NCBI GenBank assembly: GCA_905221605.1
Contig: CAJNDS010000147.1
Span: 639,773-694,772 of the forward strand
Length of the DNA stretch: 55,000 nt
Direction of reading: 5' to 3'
From: Symbiodinium natans
Lineage: Eukaryota > Sar > Dinophyceae > Suessiales > Symbiodiniaceae
Positions 19,001 to 27,606 of this stretch are shown here, piece after piece. The position numbers and the translations under genes were made by a program. Within the stretch, counting starts at the first letter, position 1. Every line of letters begins with the position of its first letter. The notes beneath the pieces are model-generated. The model saw only the letters and a program-made list of their open reading frames with translations. It did not search any database and was not told the DNA's origin.

Positions 19001-19141
19001 AAAGGGAGTTTTTGGGCCCGAACGGCCCCTGGTCCCCTCAGCCCAGCGGACGGGGGTTGGGGACCCAGGGGTCTCCAGGGGCCTTCCCAGGGGGCCTCCC
19101 AGGCAGGAGCCAAGAATGTGCGCGGACAGCTTGGGGTTTAG

Positions 19142-19177
19142 TGACTACTGCTGTCTCGGCCTGTGCCTGCCTGGAGG
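19142..19177 (+). CDS. Short exon island
   Basis: GTTTAG| and donor GGAGG|GTAAGC; cysteine-rich frame DYCCLGLCLPG or TTAVSACACLE. Confidence 0.35.
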
Positions 19178-19470
19178 GTAAGCCTGCCTGGAGGCCAGCT
19201 CGGTCGCCCGCCTGGGGCTCCCTCGCAGGGTCTCACTGAGCGCTCGACCAGCGCCCGCCTACCCCAAAAGACAAGAGAGTGGGGTGGCGGGCGGGTTTAG
19301 GGTTTAGGGTTTAGGGTTTAGGGTTTAGGGTTTAGGGTTTAGGGTTTAGGGCTAGGGTTTAGGGGGTATGGCAAAATCCTCCCTTAGACTCGGTGTATAA
19401 TATACATTCATAGGTCAAGGGGTATGGGTTTGGGGTATGGTGAGATGTTCTTAAGAAAAGGGTTGATGTT

Positions 19471-19566
19471 GGGATGTTCCCCCTTACTAACAGTCCTTAA
19501 TAGGGATGGAAAATCGGGGGTACTCGAAGCCCCACTAAGGATTGTTCGTATAAGGGGGAACATCCC
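19471..19566. mobile_element. Family A element A2
   Basis: GGGATGTTCCCCCTTA ... TAAGGGGGAACATCCC, 96 bp, with the inner arms CAGTCCTTAATAGGGAT and ACTAAGGATTGTT. No coding capacity. Confidence 0.8.
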
Positions 19567-20042
19567 AACGTTTGGGGCTCATATTGCCTTAATAGGAATT
19601 CTAGTAGTATAGCCCTAAAAGGATGTAAGGTTCCTATACCTTAATAGGACTTGTAGTAGTATAGTATAGGGTCATTTCCTACCTTGGGCCGCCCCTTTTT
19701 TTGCAAATCTGCAGGCTTTGTAGGGCTTAGGGTTTGGGGTTTGGGGTTCAGGGTTTAGTTCAGGGCTTATCATAGTAGGTTATACCAGCAAACGAATGTG
19801 TACTTCCTACTGTTAGGGTTTAGGGTTTAGGGTTTAGGATCTTTAGATAGTTCCCCAAAGCCCAAGGGCATAACCTTAAGCGTCCAAGGTACAACCCCCC
19901 GAGATCAAACGGTTAGAGAGCTGTGGCCCGGTGGGGGGGGTTTAGGGTTTTTAGGCTTTGGGCTTTGGGGTATTTAGGGTTTGGGCTTTGGGCTTTGGGC
20001 TTTGGGGTATTTAGGGTTTGGGGATTATGGTTTAGGGTTTAG
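19567..20042. other. Telomere-rich non-coding stretch
   Basis: Scattered TTTAGGG, TTTGGGG and GGGCTTT runs, and fragments of the TTCCTATA-type palindromic units also seen at 29.8-30.1 kb. No exon supported. Confidence 0.4.
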
Positions 20043-20185
20043 GGTTGGAAGCCAGAGGTATACAAGCGGAATGTTCCCCTGGCAGCCATACGAACAAATA
20101 GTAACAAGGCCTACACGCCCTCAAGCCCGTTTTGACGGCGCATCGAGAGTTGCAAGTGGGGTTACGCGACTTTCTCTCAAAGAAG
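20043..20185 (+). CDS. Exon island, 47 codons
   Basis: Telomeric acceptor GTTTAG| and donor AAAGAAG|GTTAAAG. Frame VGSQRYTSGMFPWQPYEQIV, then an arginine-rich stretch. Confidence 0.65.
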
Positions 20186-20216
20186 GTTAAAGTCGAAAAG
20201 ATGCTCCTTACCCGTA

Positions 20217-20345
20217 ACCGTTCTTGAAACTACCCTAAGAACCCAAAACCTACTTCTTGGCAGGTTCTCATTGCACAACCCCCTGTTAAGATTCTTATGT
20301 ATAGCCTACAAGAAGATGGTACGTTTTGGGTTCTGAAGGTGGATC
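20217..20345. mobile_element. Family F element
   Basis: CTAAGAACCCAAAACCTACT near 20233 pairs with GTTTTGGGTTCT near 20324. Related arms at 44690-44800 and 53090-53220, and single arms in the 30.5-30.6 kb intron. Confidence 0.5.
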
Positions 20346-20390
20346 CTCAAACCCTAAACTAAACCCTAAACCCTAAACCTTCACGTACAG

Positions 20391-20479
20391 GAAGCTTCTC
20401 CTGGAACGCTGTTCGGCCATGGGTCTCCGTGCGCAGCATCTGCCCCTGCGCGTGCTGGCCAGTATTCCGGAGCCACCTG
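20391..20479 (+). CDS. Exon island
   Basis: Acceptor CGTACAG| and donor CCTG|GTTATG; frame KLLLERCSAMGLRAQHLPLR then VLASIPEPP. Confidence 0.7.
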
Positions 20480-20516
20480 GTTATGGGTTTGGGTGTATAG
20501 GGTTTAGGGTTTATAG

Positions 20517-20645
20517 GGTAAGAGGGTTGTGGGCACTCGTAACCGGGGTACTATTGGCCGCCTGGTTTGTGACATCTTTGCTAAGTTCCCGGATAATTAT
20601 CGTGCGTGTTTTGGGAAATTGGGGCTGAGGGTCGGGTTTCCTTGA
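20517..20645 (+). CDS. Terminal exon, 42 codons
   Basis: Acceptor TTATAG|. Frame begins GKRVVGTRN, continues RGTIGRLVCDIFAKFPDNYR and ends LGLRVGFP with TGA. Good coding composition; family not recognised. Confidence 0.65.
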   Translation, partial: GKRVVGTRNRGTIGRLVCDIFAKFPDNYRACFGKLGLRVGFP

Positions 20646-20818
20646 GGTTTTGAGGATTCCGAAGTAGAGGACTAGAGGCTTGCAGGGCCAGGGTTTGTAG
20701 CGTGTCCAGGAAGGATTCCTTCCATTTCTGGCAGCTCATATCTGAAGCAGGTGGTGGCTGGAGAAACCCTAAACACTAAACCCTAAAGCCTAAACCCTAA
20801 ACTCAACCCTAAACCCAG

Positions 20819-20899
20819 ACATCCGCAAATCAAATGAAGCCAGAAGCTCCGTTTTTGGGCCTCTGAGAAAGAAACCCGGGATTGCGTCCAAGTCAGGGC
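20819..20899 (+). CDS. Exon island
   Basis: ACCCAG| after CCCTAAA; frame IRKSNEARSSVFGPLRKKPG; donor GGGC|GTGGTC. Confidence 0.6.
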
Positions 20900-20996
20900 G
20901 TGGTCCTTGGCCTAGACCCTCAACCTTAGGGTTCAGGGTTGGTTTGGGGTTTAGGGTTTAGGGTTTAGGGTTTAGGGTTCAGGGTTCAGGGTTTAG

Positions 20997-21050
20997 GGTC
21001 TAGGGTCTAGGGTCTAGGGTCTAGGGTCTAGGGTCTAGGGTCTAGGGTTT
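20997..21050. repeat. TCTAGGG variant array
   Basis: Eight consecutive TCTAGGG units embedded in TTTAGGG/TTCAGGG units. Confidence 0.95.
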
Positions 21051-21131
21051 AGAAACCTAAACCCCAAACCGTCGGTTCAGTGTGCTGCTCCGACGGGCCG
21101 TTTGGCATGACACCATGCGCCTTCTTGACAG

Positions 21132-21190
21132 GTCACGGAACTTCGTAAGCAGGTTCGGATTCGGACATGGCGACCAAAGTTGGCAAGAAG
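21132..21190 (+). CDS. Exon ending at a telomeric donor
   Basis: TTGACAG| and AGAAG|GTTTAGG; frame VTELRKQVRIRTWRPKLAR. Confidence 0.55.
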
Positions 21191-21310
21191 GTTTAGGGTT
21201 TGTAGGGTTCAGGGCCTTTAGGGATGAGGGCTTGGGAGCAGCCTAAACCCTAAGCCCTGAGCCCTGAGCCCTGAGCCGAAGTAGGGCTGTCCATCTAGCA
21301 AAGCTTCCCT

Positions 21311-21446
21311 GAAACCTTTGCGGTGCTTTACTGTAACTGTCGATCCCTAGCCTTTTTGGGTTTCTTGGGTTTCTTAATAAGGAACCCTAAACCCTAAACC
21401 CTAAACCCTAAACCCTAAACCCTAAACCCTGCTAAGTGCAGCCAAG
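21311..21446 (+). mobile_element. Family E element E1 with telomeric core
   Basis: Shares the 5' part GGTGCTTTACTGTAACT, the middle TTGGGTTTCTTAAT and the 3' end CTGCTAAGTGCAGCCAAG with the intron at 34795-34911, but carries eight CCCTAAA units in the middle. GAAAC occurs at both ends as a possible target duplication. An exon begins at its terminal AAG. Confidence 0.7.
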
Positions 21447-21518
21447 AAACTGGGAAGCCCAGGCCCTTCCTCAACGACAAGGCCTTGGGAAGCATCCTCA
21501 TCGGGAACCGGCTCTGGG
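21447..21518 (+). CDS. Exon after E1
   Basis: Starts at the AAG| of element E1, reads TGKPRPFLNDKALGSILIGN then RLW, donor TGGG|GTTTGG. Confidence 0.7.
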
Positions 21519-21783
21519 GTTTGGGGGTTTTGGGGTTTGGGGTTTATGGTTTAGGGTTTAGGGTTTAAGGTTTAGGGTTTAGGGCTAGGGTTTAGGGCTT
21601 AGGGTTTAGGGTCCGCAGATGCAAAAGCGTTGCGTGCGTGGGGTGTGTTTGTTTTCTAGTTTTCTAGGGGCCACGGAAGGCAAAAAGTGTCCAAAGGCCT
21701 TTAACAAACCCTAAAACCTGAACCCTAAAGCCTAAACCCTCAACCCTAAACCCTAATCTTTGTGGAAATGCTTGTAAGATTAT

Positions 21784-21876
21784 GTGGAGGTTCATGGGCA
21801 CTTATATCCCAATCGGTCTACTTAGATACTTAGAACCTACTTAGAGGACTTAGGGGGCTTTTAGCACCCTGAACCT
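21784..21876. mobile_element. Family B element B2
   Basis: GGAGGTTCATGGGCACTTAT ... CTGAACCTCCAAGTAC, imperfect inverted arms, followed by a poly-C tract. Confidence 0.6.
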
Positions 21877-22052
21877 CCAAGTACGCCCCCCCCCCCCCCC
21901 CCCCCCCCCAACTTGCCCCATAACCCCGCATCACGGCATGACCAGAACCCGTTTTTCAGGGGTTCATGTGGTCTCCAAGAACTTTCAGTGAGGTGCTTGC
22001 AGGGTGCCGACCATTTTTTGTGACCGTCCACCCTGAACCCTAAACCCTGGGG

Positions 22053-22280
22053 GTGGAGTCCCTAAATCCAAAGCTGCGCTGGAGCTGCGCGGCACAAAAT
22101 ATGTCGCCCGAGTCGAGTCCCACAAGGCTCTACAAAATGAGTTCTGATTTTCATTATATCTACAACCTTGCACGGGCACCGACTTGCAAAAAGAAAGGGC
22201 AGGAGCGTGAACCTTGGCCCACTCCCCAACACATGCCTGGCATGGTGGGCATGTGTCCCACCCTGAGCCTATGGCTTATT
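22053..22280 (+). CDS. Long open exon candidate
   Basis: Open frame with residues SCAAQNMSPESSPTRLYKMS and on into a proline-rich part. It stops being plausible where hairpin H1 starts. Ends not defined. Confidence 0.4.
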
Positions 22281-22391
22281 TCCCTAAGGGTCCATGTACC
22301 CATACAGTATATACTTGGGCCCTAAAGCTACTATATGGGAACCCCTTTAAGGCCCAAGTATATACCATATAGGTACATGGACCCTTTGGGT
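22279..22391. mobile_element. Family H hairpin element H1
   Basis: CCCTAAGGGTCCATGTACC ... GGTACATGGACCCTTTGGG with a second pair (ATATACTTGGGCC ... GGCCCAAGTATATA) inside: a near-continuous 110-bp palindrome. Confidence 0.8.
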
Positions 22392-22569
22392 TTCCTGACA
22401 GGCTCAGTTTAATGAACTTGCCTCGCATTGCGCTCATGTGCCCAACGACACAAAGGACTCGACAAGCCTTGAATCAATCCCGGACCTTGAAGCCCTAAAC
22501 CCTAAACCCTTATAAACCCTAAACCCTAAACCTTAAACCCTAAACCCTAAATTGGCACCCTCTGAGCAG

Positions 22570-22660
22570 GATGCCTGGGTGCGTCGTCCGCGGGCTAGGG
22601 ATAGATCGGCTAGCCACCAGGCCACCGTGTTAGAAGCTCTTTGTTGTTTTTGTTGGCTTG
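22570..22660 (+). CDS. Exon island
   Basis: TGAGCAG| and donor GCTTG|GTTTCG; frame DAWVRRPRARDRSASHQATV then LEALCC. Confidence 0.65.
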
Positions 22661-22805
22661 GTTTCGGGTTTAGGGTTTAGGGCTTAGGGTTTAGGGTTTA
22701 GGGTTTAGGGTTTAGGGTTTAGGGTTTAGGGTTTAGGGTAGTTTAGGGTAGTTTAGGGTTTAGGGTTTAGGGTTTAGGGTTTAGGGCGTTCCTTAGATGC
22801 CGCAG

Positions 22806-22829
22806 GCCTTCTCGGACTGGGATGTGAGG
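22806..22829 (+). CDS. Micro-exon candidate
   Basis: CCGCAG| AFSDWDVR |GTTTCT, 24 bp. May instead run on to 22930 without a stop. Confidence 0.4.
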
Positions 22830-22930
22830 GTTTCTTGCGTGTGGGAAGCTCTCAAACCTTGCCCTCAAATCCTAAACTCAAAAGCAACGTACCCTAAGCC
22901 CTAAGCCCCGACGCTAAACCCTAAACCCTA

Positions 22931-22934
22931 AACC

Positions 22935-22966
<32 letters not shown>
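22931..22966. repeat. CCCTCAA variant array
   Basis: Five CCCTCAA units between CCCTAAA units. Confidence 0.95.
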
Positions 22967-23000
22967 ACCCTAAACCCTAAACCCTAAACCCTAAACCCTA

Positions 23001-24154
23001 TGTTTTGCAGCGCCTCTTTGCTTCAAGCACCAGTCAGCAGCAATCTCTCAACTTGCACTTTCGGGCTGCCGTATGCTCAAGGCATCCCGGCGGTCAGAGT
23101 GTAGGCTTCCCATGCACAGAGATCGCGCAGATGGCCCAAGCCATGCAGGTTACGGAGAGCTCATGGAACCGTGAGTTGAGAAAAGTCCGGCGGTTGCGAC
23201 AAGCTCATGCCCGACAGCAGGACAAGATGTTGATATGCAGCCTCAAAGAGCGGGTTTTACACCTCGAACTTGAACTTCAACAGGTTAAGAGCCTTGTGGC
23301 TCACGCTGAGACAGGGGTGGTGGGCAATGGCGACATAGACAGCGTGAGATTGAATGTTGGACGAGAACGAGGTGTGCCGGGGGGAGGCAGGAGGACACTC
23401 CAGATGATGGATTATGAACATACGCAAGCAATCGCTCCGGAATCAGTCGCTTGCCGAGGTACACCTGCATCACAAGAGTCAGCCGTTCTGAAGCGAAAGC
23501 AAGCCGAAGCACCTTCGGTACGGAGCTCTGGGGTTCAGACTGTGACGCAGGATGTCCGCCGACATGGTCAGACGTACCTGGTGCAACCTCTGCGTGATAA
23601 CCTGTGGACATGGAAGGAAGCCGCGATGTCACTGACGGAAGCATCATCTCCATTCCTCGAGAGCTTTTACTACAACATGTATGGAGACGGATGGGACGGT
23701 AGCGCAAGACAGCACGGCGAGTTCTACATAGGATCCGATAGTGATAGTGAGGAACAAGAAGGCCTTTCGATGGAAGGATCTGAGGCCAGCGCTGGTGGCT
23801 AGGGCGGCGGGAGCTGATGATGCACTGCAAGTGATTTCGCAGGCCTCGCCCTGCGGTCTGCGAAACGGGGGGTGTTTTGCAGCGCCTCTTTGCTTCAAGC
23901 ACCAGTCAGCAGCAATCTCTCAACTTGCACTTTCGGGCTGCCGTATGCTCAAGGCATCCCGGCGGTCAGAGTGTAGGCTTCCCATGCACAGAGATCGCGC
24001 AGATGGCCCAAGCCATGCAGGTTACGGAGAGCTCATGGAACCGTGAGTTGAGAAAAGTCCGGCGGTTGCGACAAGCTCATGCCCGACAGCAGGACAAGAT
24101 GTTGATATGCAGCCTCAAAGAGCGGGTTTTACACCTCGAACTTGAACTTCAACA
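23001..24154 (+). mobile_element. TRIM-like element or recent partial tandem duplication
   Basis: Two identical 282-bp direct repeats (23001-23282 and 23873-24154) flank 590 bp. Each repeat begins TG and ends CA; a G-run (GAAACGGGGGG) lies directly before the right repeat where a polypurine tract would be; and the whole unit sits in a CCCTAAA array with CCCTA on both sides. No tRNA-type primer site was recognised after the left repeat. Alternative: a partial tandem duplication of a gene. Confidence 0.6.
23005..23802 (+). CDS. Unknown open frame in the direct-repeat unit
   Basis: A 265-codon frame running from the left direct repeat through the internal part. Residues about 45-95 are strongly charged and coiled-coil-like (WNRELRKVRRLRQAHARQQD); the C-terminus is acidic and serine-rich (SDSDSEEQEG). 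No zinc knuckle, protease or polymerase motif. No ATG at the 5' end; the first ATG-like position is internal, so it could start at Met 43 or 46 of this frame or be an exon entered through GTTTTGCAG|. The right repeat contains the first 93 codons again, cut off by CCCTAAA. Confidence 0.5.
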   Translation: MQRLFASSTSQQQSLNLHFRAAVCSRHPGGQSVGFPCTEIAQMAQAMQVTESSWNRELRKVRRLRQAHARQQDKMLICSLKERVLHLELELQQVKSLVAHAETGVVGNGDIDSVRLNVGRERGVPGGGRRTLQMMDYEHTQAIAPESVACRGTPASQESAVLKRKQAEAPSVRSSGVQTVTQDVRRHGQTYLVQPLRDNLWTWKEAAMSLTEASSPFLESFYYNMYGDGWDGSARQHGEFYIGSDSDSEEQEGLSMEGSEASAGG

Positions 24155-24206
24155 CCCTAAACCCTAAACCCTAAACCCAAATTAAACCCTAAACCCCTTT
24201 CATCAG

Positions 24207-24270
24207 GCAAGCTCGCCCCTTGTGACAGCCAAGCCCTGCTCAGCAAGGAGAGTGCGCCGCCCTGGGGCCT
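24207..24270 (+). CDS. Exon island
   Basis: CATCAG|, frame KLAPCDSQALLSKESAPPWG; a GA donor (CCT|GAGTTT) is the likely 3' end. Confidence 0.5.
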
Positions 24271-24850
24271 GAGTTTAGGGGTTTAGGGTTTAGGGTCTAG
24301 GGTTCAGGGCGTTAAAGGTCGGAGGATTCAGGAGGCGATGGGCTTTATCTTCGTACAGTGGCTATCCTTTTGCCCTTTCCTGGGTTCTGGGTTCCCTTGT
24401 AGAGAAACCAAGCCCCGAAAGGCTTTCTCCCGCAGTATCATATGGTGGCTGGTAGTATTATGAGATGGTTACTGGTCTACCAAAAGTTGTTGTCCTGCAG
24501 CCCGAAACCCTACCACAAGTCCGCAGGTGCAACATCGTAAACGAGGATATACAAGAATACCTGAATTCACATATGTATACGCATATATATATATATATAT
24601 GTGCGTAAGCAACCTGGGTACTCATAGCTTGCTTGTAGGTCTAAGCCCCATGAAACCGCGCACAGCCTGCAGAACTGGCAGACCTCCCTACACCGCTCTG
24701 ATAAATTGATTCCTTTATGCCCTCGAAACCCCAAAAACCCTCTAAACCCTATAAGCCCTACAAACCCTAAAAGCCTTGGGAACCCCAAGCTCGGCACAAA
24801 ACACAGGGTTTAGGGTTTAGGGTTTAGGGTTTAGGGTTTAGGGTAATGAG

Positions 24851-24899
24851 CGACTGAAAGCCCGAGTCAGATCCGATATCATGCCGGGCAAAAGCATGG
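24851..24899 (+). CDS. Exon before element I
   Basis: AATGAG| RLKARVRSDIMPGKSM plus G, then |GTCCCTT inside the inverted-repeat element. Confidence 0.5.
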
Positions 24900-25023
24900 G
24901 TCCCTTCTTGGAAGCCCTTTTGACTTAGTAAGTTGGGTTGGTGAGTCGAGTTGTTGGGATTCTTCGAGGGATTTAACACTAAGTAGACTTACTGAGTCAA
25001 TGAAGCTTCCAAGTTTTGGGACC
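24898..25023. mobile_element. Family I inverted-repeat element
   Basis: GGGTCCCTTCTTGGAAGC ... GCTTCCAAGTTTTGGGACC, plus inner TTGACTTAGTAAGT and ACTTACTGAGTCAA. A CTTGCAG acceptor-like site follows at 25034. Confidence 0.75.
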
Positions 25024-25084
25024 TTTTCTTGCAGCACGCACCCTAAAGCCTAAACTTTGAACCCTAAGCTGCCCACACCTGTAG

Positions 25085-25163
25085 GAGCTGAGAAGGGCGC
25101 AGGCGAGATTGCTGGTGGTCTACTTTACTTCGCGCATGCACCTCGGACCATTGGAGACTTTGG
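25085..25163 (+). CDS. Possible N-terminal thioredoxin-fold exon
   Basis: CTGTAG| ELRRAQARLLVVYFTSRMHL then GPLETL, donor TTGG|GTTTTT. LLVVYF is the pattern of the first core strand of a thioredoxin fold, and HLGPL would sit where CGPC normally is, which would make it redox-inactive. A second frame is also open and fits the phase of 24899, so this assignment is tentative. Confidence 0.4.
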
Positions 25164-25326
25164 GTTTTTGCGTTTTAGGGTTGAGGGTCCAGGACACGTG
25201 ATTCTGATCTTGTTTTTTTCGCTGATGTGGGCTCTTTGATGAGACATGACGTGCGAGCATGCGCTTCCTTCACATGCCCCCGCAACCCCAAACACGAAAG
25301 CCCTGACACCCTGAACCTTTTGCTTT

Positions 25327-25407
25327 GGGATGTTCCACCTTGTACTGGCGGTCCTTGATGGGGATTCTGACCCCTTTGGGGACTGTTCGTACAAGGGGGA
25401 GCATCCC
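25327..25407. mobile_element. Family A element A3
   Basis: GGGATGTTCCACCTTGTAC ... GTACAAGGGGGAGCATCCC, 81 bp. Confidence 0.8.
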
Positions 25408-25502
25408 AACCTGAACCCTAAACCCTAGCCCTAAACCCTAAACCCTAACCTGGGGGGGGGGGGGGGTGCAAGAATCCCCTTTGTCTTCCCTGGGCAACTT
25501 AG

Positions 25503-25567
25503 CCAGTCAGGTGTGGGCCTTGCCAGCAGCTGAAGCCCGAGGCGCTGGAACAGGAAAATTTGTTGGG
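25503..25567 (+). CDS. Exon island
   Basis: CTTAG|, two bases, SQVWALPAAEARGAGTGKFV G, then the excellent donor |GTGAGT. Confidence 0.7.
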
Positions 25568-26696
25568 GTGAGTTTTATCGAACGGGTTTATGGTCGATAT
25601 ACCTTTATAGGGACTACATTTGCATAGGACCCCAATTGTAGGGTGCATTTGGCCCCAAAAGGGTAAATTTTTGGAGGATCCAGGCAAGTCCCGCAAGGGT
25701 TCGGGGTTTATTCTTTGTTGCTGTATCCATCCGAGCTCACGCGACATCCTGTAAACCCTACCACTATCATTCTTTGCTCAGAGAGCCCAACATGTTCTTA
25801 AGCAGAGATGTGGACCATAAAATCTTGGGGGATCCCGGAGTACTTTTTTGGTATTTAGGGGTTCAGGACTTAGGATGTAGATTTTAGTAGTTTTTTGGCA
25901 TGTTCATTAATTCTGGCTGGGTTTTGGGCTCTGCGACTAAGGGTCTGAGGGTTCTATGTGCCGATCTTGTGGCGGTTTAGAGTGCACTGAGCCCGAAGCC
26001 TTTCAGGGGCTTTAGGGTTCAGGGTTTGGTGGCTTTGGGGTTGGAGACCCCGCAGAGTTACCTGCTACCGCGGTTGTGAAGGCGAATAGAAGCCGGGGGT
26101 AAGGTACTAGTAGGAGGGAGGGAGTCAATTCTGTGTTCCAGGGGAGAGGGGGAGCATTCCTGCATTTGCCTTCGTTACTACAAGGCATGCGTGCAGACTT
26201 CGTATTTGCTTAAGGCAGTGTCGAGGCCCTTTGAGTGTAGTTGGACACAGGGTGCGTAGAAGGTGAATGTGCCTATTTCGGGGTTTTGCAGCATGCTTAC
26301 GTGCTACCAGCGCGTGGGAATGGCCAGAGCAAGCATGCCTGTACGATGATCCATGTTACCAGTGCGTGCGAAGCGGAGCATGCATGATGCCCCGCAGCAA
26401 TAAAACGAACCCTTCAACACTCATGTGGGGTTTATGACTTGGGTTGAGGGTTTACGAAACCAGAGACGCCAGACCGCTACCCTTACACCAGATTAGCCGT
26501 ACCAAGTACATATCTTGTTTGGTCTCACCCACATTTGTTGCCACATCTTTTCATGTTCTATTTCTATAAAAAGCAAGAAATCGACTGGAAATACCACGGT
26601 AACATGCAAATTCGCTGTTTACCAACATGTCTTTAAGTGCCCTTCTTTCGCGCACCTAGTTTTTCTATGACGCGTGATGCTGACTATACATGTTAA
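25568..26696. other. Mostly non-telomeric unassigned stretch
   Basis: Almost free of long telomeric runs. No exon with two convincing ends was found; GCATGC-containing repeats occur at 26180-26380. It may be intron or intergenic. Confidence 0.35.
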
Positions 26697-26792
26697 ACCT
26701 TAAACCCTAAACCCTAAACCCTAAACCCTAAACCCTAAACCCTAAACCCTAAACCCTAAACCCTAAACCCTAAACCCTAAACCCTAAACCCT
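26697..26792. repeat. CCCTAAA array
   Basis: About thirteen perfect units, directly upstream of a thioredoxin-fold exon. Confidence 0.95.
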
Positions 26793-26831
26793 ACCAAACC
26801 AAACCGCTTTCGTCCACTCTCGCATCCAAAG

Positions 26832-26876
26832 GTGCACCAGCTCGCAAGCGAACTGCCCGAGATCACATTCCTGGAG
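26832..26876 (+). CDS. Thioredoxin-fold exon, part 1
   Basis: Acceptor ATCCAAAG|, fifteen codons VHQLASELPEITFLE, donor GAG|GTAAGA, phase 0 at both ends. The pattern (helix LA-E-P, then strand TFLE) matches the second helix and third strand of thioredoxins and PICOT-type monothiol glutaredoxins. The expected continuation VDVEEN is found in phase 0 at 36571. Confidence 0.65.
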
Positions 26877-27071
26877 GTAAGAGTCCCCAGTGGGGCTTTG
26901 GGGTTTAGGGTTTAGGGTTTATAGGGTTTAGGGTTTAGGGGTTGAGGGGTTTGGGGTTCAGGGTTTAAGGGTAGCAAACCATTCACGTCATACGCCTCGG
27001 CCTCAGCACGGGTTCAACAAAAGTTTAGATTTTCGAGTTTAGGGGGTTTAGAGTGCAACTCCCTAAACCCT

Positions 27072-27170
27072 AAAGACTGGGTCCGTGCACTTATACAGTA
27101 TATAGTTACTTTAGGAACCCTTTTCGGGCCCACGTACCTACTAATTACATAGGTACATGGACCCTGTGTG
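27072..27170. mobile_element. Family H element H2
   Basis: GGGTCCGTGCAC-TTATACAG ... TACATAGGTACATGGACCC, weaker inverse arms than H1. Confidence 0.55.
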
Positions 27171-27193
27171 AATCATTCAGGACCCTTTTGCAG

Positions 27194-27219
27194 AAGCCTA
27201 CGGAGTCCACGGAGGGGAG
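27194..27219 (+). CDS. Micro-exon candidate
   Basis: TTTTGCAG| KPTESTEG + AG |GTTTAG, with the donor at a telomeric run. Confidence 0.35.
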
Positions 27220-27539
27220 GTTTAGGGGTTTAAAGGGTTCTGGGTTTAGGGTTTAGGGATCAGGGATTGCGTTTGCCCATACCTTGAAGACGAAATGAAC
27301 GCACAAATCGAGAAGTGTACCAAGTCGAAATGAACCCTGAATCTTTGTATGGTCCACATGAAGGGACTCACCCTACTAGCCTAAAGCCATATATGTGATC
27401 GCAATGGTTGTATGTGGTCCCCAAAGCAGGGCCCTGCTGTCTGCACCCTAATTAATCAAAACCTAAACCCAAACCGCAAGCCCAAAACTCGAAACCCTAA
27501 ACCCCAAACCCTAAACCCCAAACCCCTGGATGCCGTCAG

Positions 27540-27574
27540 GGCTCAGCGCCTCCGTAGCAAAGAGTTCTGCGCCG
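27540..27574 (+). CDS. Possible 5' exon of membrane-protein copy 1
   Basis: CCGTCAG|, frame LSASVAKSSAP, donor CCG|GTGAGC. Not found in copy 2, whose upstream flank is a TTTAGGG array. Confidence 0.4.
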
Positions 27575-27606
27575 GTGAGCCCCCTGTGAAGTTTGAGGCA
27601 GGAGCC

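Noticed and set aside
18594-19181. 195-codon + strand frame and alanine-leucine/proline frames on the - strand
   Set aside because: Produced by the GGGCCA satellite, which is stop-free in all frames.
23285-23902. 205-codon minus-strand frame opposite the direct-repeat unit
   Set aside because: Shadow of the + strand frame; arginine/serine/proline-rich with no motif.
23001-24154. Full LTR retrotransposon
   Set aside because: No gag zinc knuckle, protease, integrase or reverse transcriptase between the repeats; only a TRIM-like or duplication reading is possible.
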